Shown one piece after another: positions 10,028-18,958 of a stretch of DNA of 64,000 bases (position 1 is the stretch's first letter; each line of letters begins with the position of its first letter). The notes beneath the pieces were generated by a model that was not told the DNA's origin, ran no database searches, and saw only the letters and a program-made list of their open reading frames with translations. The stretch is from Cordylochernes scorpioides. Lineage: Eukaryota > Arthropoda > Arachnida > Pseudoscorpiones > Chernetidae. A program made the translations under genes and the position numbers. The stretch spans positions 55,121,382 through 55,185,381 of the forward strand of contig CP092886.1 in the NCBI GenBank assembly GCA_030710605.1, written 5' to 3'.

Positions 10028-13000
10028 ATGTTAGAAATTTCTAGAAAAGAAATTAGACTTCTTGAACCTCAAAATGATCAAACACTAAATAGAGTTCAAA
10101 ATAAACCTAAAAAGCACTATAATGCTAATAATTTCAACAAAGGTAGATTCACTAATCAAGGTACCCCATCATTTTCAGGTGCCTCAAAGCCTAAATGTTA
10201 TCGCTGTGGATTAGATACACATTCAGCACAAGAATGTGGTGCTAAAAAAATGACTTGTTCATATTGCAATAAATTAGGACATCTTTTTAGAGCTTGCAGG
10301 AACCGCCCAAATCAAAATAATAATAGAAACCACAAAAATTTCAATCAAACTAAAGTTAAGACCATACAAGAAGAAAATAAGACTGAAGTAGGTGAAAGTT
10401 CAGATGAATATACCTACTATACAGGTGCTGAAAATAAAGAAAAAGTGCAAATAGATGGTAGTGAAATAAATATGATAATTGATACAGGGAGTGATAGAAC
10501 TTTCATAAGCTATAATAAGATGCTTGAATTATATGGCCATAAAATTATGCCAAAATTACATGACACCACCCGAACCTTTTTTGCCTATGGTCAAGATAGA
10601 CCTCTTCCATGTTATGGTTATTTCAATGCTGTGATTTCTTGGAAAGAAAATTCAATTTCAGAAGAAATTTATGTGATTGATAAAAAAGTTGAATCTTTGT
10701 TGGGAGGCAAGGCTAGTTTTGAACTAGGTATAATTAAAAGGGTAAATAATGTAAATGAATCAATGTCTACTAATATAGAAACTCTTGTTCAAAAACATGA
10801 ACATCTTTTCCATGGACTTGGAACTATAAAAGGCTATAGTCATAAAGTGACATTGAAAGACAACTATAGGCCCATTGCCCAGAGATGCCGTCGTATACCT
10901 TATGCAATGGTAGAAGCAGTAAATCAAGAGCTTGATAAGATGCTAGAGAATGGAATCATTGAAGAAGTGCATCAAGGTTCTGAATGGGTTTCTAACATAA
11001 TAGTTGTTCCAAAAAGGGATAGTGAGGAAATTAGACTATGCATAGACCTTCGGGAAGTGAATAAAGCAATATTGAGAGAAAGACATCCAATTCCTACAAT
11101 TGACAATATGTTACATGCCCTTAAAGGTGCTAAAGTATTTGCAAAGCTGGATGCAAAAAAAGGGTTTTGGCAGGTTGACTTAGACCCTCAATCAAGACCC
11201 CTTACAACTTTCATCACGCACCGTGGTTGTTACAGATTTCGTAAAGTTCCTTTTGGTCTATCAAGTGCTCCAGAGGCATATCAGAAAGGAATGGATTCAA
11301 TTTTGCTTGATTTGAAAGGTGTAATTTGTTATTTGGACGATGTCGTAGTTTACGCCAAAGATAGACAAGAACTAGAAGAAAGGCTTAGAAAAGTCTTACA
11401 AAGATTTGATAAAGTAGGCATTAGGCTCAACAGGAATAAGTGCAAATTTGCCATGGAAGAATTGGATATTTTAGGTCACATTGTTAGTAGTGAAGGTATT
11501 AAACCTGATAATAGGAAAATAGAAGCAGTCTTAAATTTTCCAATACCAAAAAATATTGAGATGTTAAGGTCATTCTTAGGAACTTGTGGGTTTTTAAGAA
11601 AATTCATACCTAATTTTTCTAAATTGGCAGAACCTCTAAATAATTTGACTAGAAAAAATGTTAGGTGGAATTGGGATTTGAAAACAAATAAAGCATTTCA
11701 GGATCTTAAAGAGTCACTAACAAAAGAGCCATGCTTAGCATATTACAACTTGAACTCACCAACTGAATTAATCACAGATGCAAGCCCTATTGGTCTTGGA
11801 GCAGTATTAATACAAACACAACAAAATGGCATTAAAAGACCCATTGCATATGCCAGCAGATCCTTAACTGATACTGAAAAAAGATATTCACAAATAGAAA
11901 AAGAGACATTGGGATGTGTGTGGGCAATTGAACATTTTAACACCTATATTTGGGGAAGGAAATTTGTGTTAAAAACAGATCACAAACCTCTAATCTATAT
12001 GCTGAATCCTAAAAATGGAGCTGTTTTGCCTCCAAGAATTCAAAGATTGAGTTGGAGATTACAACCATATGACTTTGAAATTGAATTCATTCAAGGAAAG
12101 CAAAATATTGCAGATATATTTTCAAGACAACCTCTTTCTAACACAAGTGATGAAAAATGGCTGGAGGACTATGTTCATAAAGTCTTATCCATCACTTCTG
12201 AAGAGCTTCAAGCACTGTCTTTGAAAGAGATAAAAGTTTGTACAGAGCAAGATCCTTTGTTTCAAAAACTGAAAGATATGGTTCAAAAGGGAGTTTGGCC
12301 ATATCCTTTGAATGAAGAATTCAAATGTTTTTATAAGTTTAAAGATGAACTCTCAATTTTTGATAATCTTATCTTAAAAGGAAGTAGAATTTTGCTACCT
12401 TCAAAACTAATAAAGAGAGTCTTGAGAATTGCACATGAAACACATCAAGGAATGACAAGAACCAAACAACTGTTAAGAGAAAAATATTTTTGGATAAACA
12501 TGGACTTTGACATTGAAAATTTGATAAGAAACTGTCCAATTTGTGTAAGGAATCAACCATTGATAAATGATCAACCATTGCAAATAGTTCCGTTACCATC
12601 AAAACCTTGGATGAAACTTGGAATTGACATAGTTGGTCCAATTGGCCATCATTATGTTTTAACAGTGATCGACTACTATTCTTCATATTCTGAAGCAATG
12701 ATAATAGAAGACATTTCCAGCAAGACAATTATTAAAAAATTGATGGAGATTTTTGCAAGACATGGTTATCCACATGAAGTTGTAACAGATAATGGCTTAC
12801 AGTTTGTAAGTACATCAATGGAAAGATTTTTAAAAGAATGTGGAATCAAGCACATCAAAGCCTCACCCTATTACCCAAAAAGTAATGGGAAGATAGAAAG
12901 ATTCCATAGATTTCTAAAGAAACAATTTAATTCAAGTTCTGAAGAAGGGAAAGATTGGAAAGAAGATTTATCCAGAATTTTAATGTCTTACCGAACTACT

Positions 13001-13708
13001 CCAAACAGATCTACAGGAAAGACTCCAGCATTCCTATTATTTTCAAGAGAAATCAAAACTAAATTAAGCTCACTTGTTAATGATGCAGAAGAAGATGAAT
13101 CCAACATCAAAGAATTCAATATGGTCTACAAAGAAAAAATGAAAACATATAATGATATAATTCGGAAAGCTAGTCCTCATAATTTTGAAATTGGAAATTT
13201 AGTTTATGTGGCAAATCCAAATAATGGAAAACTTGATTCAAATTTCAGATCAGAACATCATGTCATTCTTGAAAACACTTCAATAAATTCTTTTAAATTA
13301 GTCAACACTAAAAATGGGAAAATAATTCATAGAAATGCTAAACATTTGAAACATGTTCCTACTCAAGAGACCAATCAAGGCATTTCTGACTTGATTCCAG
13401 AAGAGAGCCAGGAAAATCTTAGTTCAGATTCAACAAGAATTGAACACCTCAACTCTTCTGATGTACAAATAACAGATGATAATTCCTCAAACCAAGACAA
13501 GGACACTTCTTTAAACCGACCAAGTTCAAGTAGAACAGGGTCTACATTTAACCCAGTTGTTTCAGATAGACTTGATGCCGAGGCTCTTCGCCAGTTGCCA
13601 CCAGAGGTTTCTCCACCCTTGCCGACTACCAAGGAACCCGTGATCACCAGGAGTGGAAGAGTCGTCAAGCCATCATCAAGATATAAAGACATGATTCCTT
13701 TCATCTAA
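10028..13708 (+). CDS. Gag nucleocapsid end plus Pol polyprotein (protease, RT, RNase H, integrase)
   Basis: 1,226 codons. Two CCHC zinc knuckles come first (residues 57-70, CYRCGLDTHSAQEC, and 77-90, CSYCNKLGHLFRAC). The aspartic protease motif IIDTGSDRTF lies at about 150-159. The reverse transcriptase has LRLCIDLREVN-type and YLDDVVVY blocks (YLDD near 435). RNase H follows with ITDASPIGLGAVL near 583 and KTDHKPL. Integrase has its HHCC zinc region at about 802-838 and a D,D-35-E core (D near 866 in GIDIVGP, D near 920 in VTDNGLQF, E near 956 in GKIERFH). There is no chromodomain and no envelope. The ATG at 10028 is internal to gag, so real translation probably enters from upstream by frameshift. 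All catalytic residues I can check are present. Confidence 0.93.
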   Translation: MLEISRKEIRLLEPQNDQTLNRVQNKPKKHYNANNFNKGRFTNQGTPSFSGASKPKCYRCGLDTHSAQECGAKKMTCSYCNKLGHLFRACRNRPNQNNNRNHKNFNQTKVKTIQEENKTEVGESSDEYTYYTGAENKEKVQIDGSEINMIIDTGSDRTFISYNKMLELYGHKIMPKLHDTTRTFFAYGQDRPLPCYGYFNAVISWKENSISEEIYVIDKKVESLLGGKASFELGIIKRVNNVNESMSTNIETLVQKHEHLFHGLGTIKGYSHKVTLKDNYRPIAQRCRRIPYAMVEAVNQELDKMLENGIIEEVHQGSEWVSNIIVVPKRDSEEIRLCIDLREVNKAILRERHPIPTIDNMLHALKGAKVFAKLDAKKGFWQVDLDPQSRPLTTFITHRGCYRFRKVPFGLSSAPEAYQKGMDSILLDLKGVICYLDDVVVYAKDRQELEERLRKVLQRFDKVGIRLNRNKCKFAMEELDILGHIVSSEGIKPDNRKIEAVLNFPIPKNIEMLRSFLGTCGFLRKFIPNFSKLAEPLNNLTRKNVRWNWDLKTNKAFQDLKESLTKEPCLAYYNLNSPTELITDASPIGLGAVLIQTQQNGIKRPIAYASRSLTDTEKRYSQIEKETLGCVWAIEHFNTYIWGRKFVLKTDHKPLIYMLNPKNGAVLPPRIQRLSWRLQPYDFEIEFIQGKQNIADIFSRQPLSNTSDEKWLEDYVHKVLSITSEELQALSLKEIKVCTEQDPLFQKLKDMVQKGVWPYPLNEEFKCFYKFKDELSIFDNLILKGSRILLPSKLIKRVLRIAHETHQGMTRTKQLLREKYFWINMDFDIENLIRNCPICVRNQPLINDQPLQIVPLPSKPWMKLGIDIVGPIGHHYVLTVIDYYSSYSEAMIIEDISSKTIIKKLMEIFARHGYPHEVVTDNGLQFVSTSMERFLKECGIKHIKASPYYPKSNGKIERFHRFLKKQFNSSSEEGKDWKEDLSRILMSYRTTPNRSTGKTPAFLLFSREIKTKLSSLVNDAEEDESNIKEFNMVYKEKMKTYNDIIRKASPHNFEIGNLVYVANPNNGKLDSNFRSEHHVILENTSINSFKLVNTKNGKIIHRNAKHLKHVPTQETNQGISDLIPEESQENLSSDSTRIEHLNSSDVQITDDNSSNQDKDTSLNRPSSSRTGSTFNPVVSDRLDAEALRQLPPEVSPPLPTTKEPVITRSGRVVKPSSRYKDMIPFI

Positions 13709-13721
13709 AGGAAGGAGGGAA
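13707..13721 (+). promoter_or_regulatory. Polypurine tract
   Basis: AAAGGAAGGAGGGAA directly abuts the 3' LTR. It is the expected plus-strand primer site and overlaps the last two bases of pol. Confidence 0.85.
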
Positions 13722-13910
13722 TGTAGTATTCTGTGTTTTAAAATATATAATAGATCATCATCATAAACAATAACATACGATGTATAATGTAAACAGCGTG
13801 TTAATGTAAAAAATATAAATATAAAGTGTAATAAATAATTTGTAATAATAATTTCATCTGGTGAGTAATGTTTAATTAAATAATAACTATACAACAATAA
13901 CTATACAACA
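13722..13910 (+). repeat. 3' LTR of the Gypsy element
   Basis: 189 bp matching the 5' LTR base for base by eye; followed by the ATTAA target duplication. Confidence 0.93.
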
Positions 13911-13915
13911 ATTAA

Positions 13916-15178
13916 AATTTATATATTTATAGTAATTCAAAAGTTTAATGATATCAAATGCGCATTTTGAAACGTATTAAAATATGTGTAAATTAGCTAT
14001 TAAAACATTGCAAATATTTAAACAAAAATTATTGAATTTTAAAATAATTAAACCCTAAAATTTTATTTTAAGAAAATGTATAAAAATAATCAAAATATTC
14101 AGCCCCAATATTGGCAAACAAATATTTTATACAATCCAATATATGTCTTTCTATTATCTAATGATTTAAGTATGGATCGCTCTATTTTGAAATCAATTGC
14201 ATTTATATGCTTCTTGTTATAAATTAAACCGCAAAAATAGGTTAATAATTATATATGTTAATTTTTTTAGATTATACGATATATTTTAGTCATTTTAAAC
14301 AATGTGCATTCTTTTTTAGCCTCTAAACATTGAATTTATTATGAATAAACAAAAAATAATAGAGGGAAAATAAATATATCAAAATATATTGCCAATAAAA
14401 ATCACACGATAGTTTCAAAGAAGCTAAAGTTGGCTGAGCTATAAAAAGAAACCAAACACCACTAGTCTAGGGTCAAATTTCATTTTATGACATTCATTGA
14501 TAAATTTTATTTCAGAGTCGATCATTAACGAATTCTTTCCAAACGAAGTCAGGCCTATAACATAAAAATTCTTTTTTTTTTTCTGTATGTAGACGGCGCC
14601 CTGTTATCTTAACGGTTTTCTCGTGGTTGTTAAGGAAAGGGTCGTCTGCTGGTGTAGTTTATGATACGTCGCAGACGGTAGGTACCAAGTTACCCATAAT
14701 TCCCATCATCTTGAGTTACGTCGGCCCCCTCTTAAAACGGCGTCTGGTGACTGGGAACGTCTGCGTAATTAGGGTTAGCTTCCTTCTCATCGCTTGGTGG
14801 GAAATTTGAAGTCATTTTTAATTTTTTTCCCTTTTGTATATGTACTTTTAGTTTCATTTTATAGATACTTTTGTTGAAGGGATTTCTCTATCTAAATTTG
14901 ATCTTTTGGTTACAATATCGTTTGTTATAAAAATACGCTCTCAAGGAAGAACCTGGGTTAACCAAATAAAATATATTATTTATCTCTAGCTCTAAGTCTG
15001 TTGTTGATATTTTGCGAAATTTGTAAATAATTGTGGGAAAATATATATTTTTTATTTATAATGATTACTCATTCTCTTGTCAAGGGTCCCCCCTGGACCC
15101 TTGGAATATTCGACCAAATTCTGGTTCGTTTCCAAGGTGACTAACGTGGCAACGGCACCCATTTTCCAATGAAGAGCA
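13916..15178. other. AT-rich intergenic stretch
   Basis: No supported gene. A short GC-richer piece at about 14590-14800 (GACGGCGCC, CGTCGCAGACGG) contains a 60-codon open frame without recognisable motifs. Confidence 0.4.
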
Positions 15179-15265
15179 AGATAGTGGATATTGCTGCTGC
15201 TGTGATGGAGATGCCTGGAGACATCTAAGACTCTTCTTTGGACACGACAACAACAACAATAACAA
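15179..15265 (+). repeat. LINE/SINE-like 3' end with CAA-rich tail, copy 1
   Basis: AGATAGTGGATATTGCTGCT through TTCTTTGGACACGACAACAA, nearly the same as 41916-41985. The (CAA)n tail suggests the 3' end of a non-LTR element. Confidence 0.6.
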
Positions 15266-15421
15266 CTCATTCTCTTGTCTCTTGACTTATAATCTAGATA
15301 CGTCCCAATCAAATGTTGACGTTAAGCCAATGACGGTGGACCAATATAGAAATGTTGCTAATAGAAGATAAAATGATAATGAAATCGCATTTTGTGGGTT
15401 ATAAACACAAAAAATGTTACT

Positions 15422-15637
15422 TACATTCATGTAAAAAAACATAAGGAAGTGGAAAGTCTTTGATGTCGCCAGTTGACTATTATTTTTAAGAAGACAAAGG
15501 CAATTTTTGTCAGACTAGGTTATCTCGTAGCTCTTCAATATAGGTTATTGTGTATCGAATATCTTTCAGAGTTATTGTATGAATCCTGATATACATGTTA
15601 AAAGGTACAACTTCATTAAGTTCTGTCCATGAATGTA
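15422..15637 (+). mobile_element. Mariner-type MITE (family A)
   Basis: Degenerate terminal repeats (TTACATTCATG ... GTCCATGAATGTA) around the standard family interior (AAGTCTTTGATGTCGCC, GATATACATGTTAAAAGGTA). Confidence 0.7.
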
Positions 15638-16087
15638 GTGTATAAGAGAGTGAAGTTTCAGAAGAGATTAATTCTAATGTAAATAGAATGAAACTGAGAA
15701 AAATCATCGTTCTCTGAGGAGGATAGGCGTTCATGAGAGGTTCAACTGGAGCTGCTAAAAAAAATGTCGTCAACATGTCTTCACGTCAACAGTTTTTTTT
15801 TATAGACACGTGGAAGACGTAATTAAAGAGTTTAAAGAAGTATTTTAAAAAAGAGAGAGAGAGTTGAAACGTAAATTGAAGGAAATGAGGTGTGAAAGGA
15901 CCCAAGTAAGCGGAAAATGGGCCGAGACTTGAAAGAAAAAAAGTGAAATGGGGAACCCGCTGTGGAACCCATTAACGTGGGTGTTTGTAAACATGCTCGT
16001 CTCTGGGTCATTGCCTTACTTGTGGGGATATTTTGTAATATCGTGTAACTAAACGTTGCGGTTGGCTTGCGCCATCTATCGGATGAA

Positions 16088-16250
16088 AGAACTCTCTCAA
16101 GGTAGGGAAACCTTCCTTGCTGAAGAAATTTGTACACAACTATATATATATTCCCCTACATTTTATCTACCCTTTATTTACTATCTTATTATTTATTTTT
16201 TCCACCTCTGTAACAATTGATTAGAAGATACATTAAAATTGTTTAAATTG
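16088..16250 (+). mobile_element. 3' end of a Tx1/L1-like LINE
   Basis: CTCTCAAGGTAGGGAAACCT, TTCCTTGCTGAAGAAATTTG and ATATATATTCCCCTACA match, in opposite orientation, the end of the Tx1-like ORF2 and its 3' UTR at 58480-58625. It ends at TTAAAATTGTTTAAATTGGC, close to the terminal block there. Heavily 5'-truncated. Confidence 0.65.
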
Positions 16251-16454
16251 GCATTTTCTATCGGATAAAATTTCAACAAAACGTTGATTTATTTCAACTT
16301 TAGAGAATATTAGACAAAAGCCTTCCCCTTATAAATTCAATAACCACGTAATCCTTTCAGGCTGTTGATTCTTGTCAGATTTATAAAGACCTAAAAAACA
16401 AGGTTGTGTTGGAGTTTGTCAGGTAATTCAAGGACAAGTAACTTACGACCAAAT

Positions 16455-16620
16455 ATATTGTAGCGAGAAGTATTAATTATTTTACACTAGTATTAACAGA
16501 GTATCATTTTTTTATGTTTATATTTTACTACTCTGTAAACTTCCCTCATTCCTTATCTTTTGTTTATCCTTCATAGTTTGTTCTTGACTTAAATAAATTG
16601 CTGTGTCATCCTGAAGTTTG
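16455..16620 (-). repeat. Interspersed repeat family C, left part, interrupted
   Basis: Reverse-orientation copy of family C. It breaks at GAAGTTTG (16613-16620) and resumes at GAAGTTTG (17006-17013) through TCTTCCCTAATTTTCTACGT to about 17045. The interruption is the gag-only LINE remnant. Confidence 0.6.
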
Positions 16621-16818
16621 GCCAACGCCGATAGGTGCACCAAGGCTATGGTCACCTGCTTCCACTGCGCTTCTGGTGACCACCAAGGTCGAAGCTGTCC
16701 AACTCTCGCCAACCCGCGCACGGCCAAGTGTGCTAACTGCTCAGCCAAGGGCTTCTCTGCCGACCACGAGGCATCAATGTCTTGCCCAACTGCCAGAGCT
16801 AGAGCTGCAAAGTTCTAG
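16621..16818 (+). pseudogene. Zinc-knuckle ORF1 (gag-like) fragment
   Basis: About 65 codons, cut at the 5' insertion border. Two knuckle-like motifs are visible: CFHCASGDHQGRSC and CANCSAKGFSADHEASMSC, in the spacing used by LINE ORF1 proteins of the Jockey/R1 type. There is no N-terminal domain and no ORF2 after the stop. The clade is uncertain. Confidence 0.6.
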
Positions 16819-17005
16819 TCCTCTCTTCCTGCCTCCTGACCTCCGCGGACCCAATCCGGCCTAACCTGCCTCTTCCCTAATGGAGATCCTGTCCCTAGCC
16901 TCCCCAGCCTGGTCATAGTGGTTTTATATATTCCGCTTTACGCGGCCATTGGGGTTCAAAAATCATTTTATTTCGGTTAAAAGCCCCGTAAATAAAGATA
17001 TTTCC
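16621..17005 (+). mobile_element. Gag-only non-LTR retrotransposon remnant
   Basis: A 385-bp insertion in family C, bordered by the 8-bp direct repeat GAAGTTTG. It holds the end of a zinc-knuckle ORF1 (stop at 16818) followed straight away by about 190 bp of non-coding sequence with AATAAA near its end (16990-16995). A normally 5'-truncated LINE would end with ORF2, not ORF1. Confidence 0.6.
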
Positions 17006-17045
17006 GAAGTTTGTCTTCCCTAATTTTCTACGTGGCAATATGATA

Positions 17046-17459
17046 GCTTCCCAATATGATTATTGCTCTATTGATGAAATATTGGTGACATAAATATATT
17101 TTAATTTAGAGATCCAATATATGTATTCTAATTACTTATTTATTATTATTATATATTTAAAATCACATTTTTTAGCAGAAAATGCTGTTTTTGTTTATAC
17201 CTGGACTATTTATTTAGATTTTTTTTTTAAAGAAAGATTAATATAAAAGTCATTTTTTGACTCTTTTTAAATGTGAATAGCGTTCGTTTATGAGAGAGCC
17301 CCTAGAGTCCAATGTTTCACCAAAGTTTAAACAGTTTTCAATTTGATGATTATAGCTGTGTAACATGCTTTGTATTTATTGATGTAAAATATTTGATTAT
17401 GCTTTGATTTTTCTTTATAGTTAGGTAACATTGTACTTTTTATAGATTGAAAAAACCCT
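17046..17459. other. AT-rich stretch
   Basis: Nothing recognised apart from long A/T runs. Confidence 0.4.
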
Positions 17460-17693
17460 GTACAATTTATAAACGAATACAATAAAGCATCAAGGGCTGC
17501 GTATCTTTATTAAAACGACGATTTACTAGCTTTCGGGCACATACGCCCTTCTACAGGAAATAAAAATATAATATATTATTATTATATTTTTAATTCCTGT
17601 AGAAGGGCGTATGTGCCCGAAAGCTAGTAAATCGTCGTTTTAATAAAGATACGCAGCCCTTGATGCTTTATTGTATTCGTTTATAAATTGTAC
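17460..17693. mobile_element. Near-perfect foldback element
   Basis: Two arms of about 110 bp in inverted orientation. The right arm reads GTATGTGCCCGAAAGCTAGT, AAATCGTCGTTTTAATAAAG and ACGCAGCCCTTGATGC; the left arm is its complement. The centre is an AT-rich hinge near 17575. The CCCGAAAGCTAG...AATAAA layout resembles the terminal sequence of Penelope-like retroelements, but no coding part remains to prove it. Confidence 0.75.
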
Positions 17694-17852
17694 TTTTTCT
17701 TTCTCTAATTTTACATAAGTTATTTTTGCTTGTTTATATATTATGGTTAACGTTGTTATAATTAAATTAAATATTAAAACATAAAATATTGTGACTTATT
17801 TATAAATAGGAAACGCTACAATAGTATATTTTTGCTCTTCAAATTGAAAATA

Positions 17853-18145
17853 CTTCGGCCTGTAAATCTTTTTATTATTTCGACGTTTCGACAAAAATTT
17901 CCTCGTCAGGATTGAACAAAAATTAAAACATTTGGCAAAGGGTTAAAAATCTTTTGTCTTCCTTCAGGAGTGAACAAAAATTAAAACATTTGGCAAAGCG
18001 TTAAAAATCTTTTGTCCTCGTCAGGAGCGAACAAAAATTAAAACATTTGGCAAAGCGTTTTGTTCGCTCCTGACGAGGACAAAAGATTTTTGTCGAAACG
18101 TCGAGACAATAAAAAGATTTACTGGCCGAAGAGTCTTCAATTTTA
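17853..18145. mobile_element. Foldback element with inner short tandem repeats
   Basis: The ends are inverted copies: CTTCGGCC...AAATCTTTTTATTA and TCGTCAGG on the left, CCTGACGAGGACAAAAG, GTCGAAACGTCG and CTGGCCGAAG on the right. The left half holds three roughly 60-bp tandem units (GAACAAAAATTAAAACATTT). Related single arms are at 26225-26370, 36786-36931, 45145-45245 and 48980-49015. Confidence 0.7.
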
Positions 18146-18284
18146 AGAACTATGAATACCGGCCAGGCAGCCTCTATCATTACGATAATTGTATTTTAGT
18201 AGATGTGGTTATTCCTCTTCTTATATCTATTTACATTACTGAAACATTCCTGGCCTCTTCTATACACATGCTCGGGTTCCAATT

Positions 18285-18445
18285 CAGACAATCTGGGAGG
18301 AGTGGGGTAAATCCTCGATTTCTCTTAGCAATAACCCGGGATCGAATCCCGCATTGGGCACTTTTTTTATGAAAAGGAAATGCTCGAATGACCCCCGATT
18401 CTTGTAAAAGCCCAACACCATAAGTAAGTGCAAGTAACACAAAAC
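18285..18445 (+). repeat. tRNA-derived SINE (family 2)
   Basis: The head contains an A-box-like GGGAGGAGTGGGGT and a clear B-box-like GGGATCGAATCCCG, followed by CATTGGGCAC, a T-run and a tail with GCTCGAATGACCCCCGATTC. Promoter boxes within a transcribed head are the hallmark of RNA polymerase III SINEs. Confidence 0.65.
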
Positions 18446-18958
18446 AGCGCACAGTGTAAGTGCAATTTACTAAGTTTTAATATTCGTCTTTGTTTTAAAA
18501 AGAGCTGAATTGTTCTACTAGAATTATAAACCTCTGTATCAATTAGATTAATGTTCTACTCTTTACAAACATATGTTAATGCTTACTCCAGAATATTGGA
18601 TACAAGGTATGATGGTTAATGATAACATTTGGATAAAAATCAATGTTTTATGTGTAATAAATAACTAGGCAATAGATATATCAAAACAGAAGATTGCTCA
18701 TCGACGTGACTTCATGAGCAAAAAAAGAAAAAAAGTTATAAGAAGTAACTTCCACAGAGTAGATTGTAAAAAAGATTCACAGAGAGTTCTTTCGGGTAGT
18801 TGAGTGATGGGCCAAAGACAAGCGCGGTTCCGTTCCCGTAGATTCTGCTGTGGAGAATGCTAAATATAGAGGAGATCTGGTGGCGGGAGGTTGATGAGAG
18901 AGGTCGGCTGAGTCATTAGGAGAGATCGGGTTTCTTGTGCCACCTGTTGTGTAGAGGT

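Larger units (their letters stand above)
9293..13910 (+). mobile_element. Complete Gypsy-type (Ty3/Gypsy) LTR retrotransposon
   Basis: 4,618 bp. Two 189-bp LTRs that read as identical (9293-9481 and 13722-13910) begin TGTAGTATTC and end ACAACA. They are flanked by a 5-bp direct repeat ATTAA at 9288-9292 and 13911-13915. Between them lie gag, protease, reverse transcriptase, RNase H and integrase in the Gypsy order (integrase last), with no envelope gene. Matching LTRs indicate a recent insertion. The only break I see is a frameshift between the first gag part and the rest. Confidence 0.95.

Noticed and set aside
9293-13910. Endogenous retrovirus with envelope
   Set aside because: After integrase there is only a short C-terminal tail of pol and then the polypurine tract; no envelope-like frame exists.
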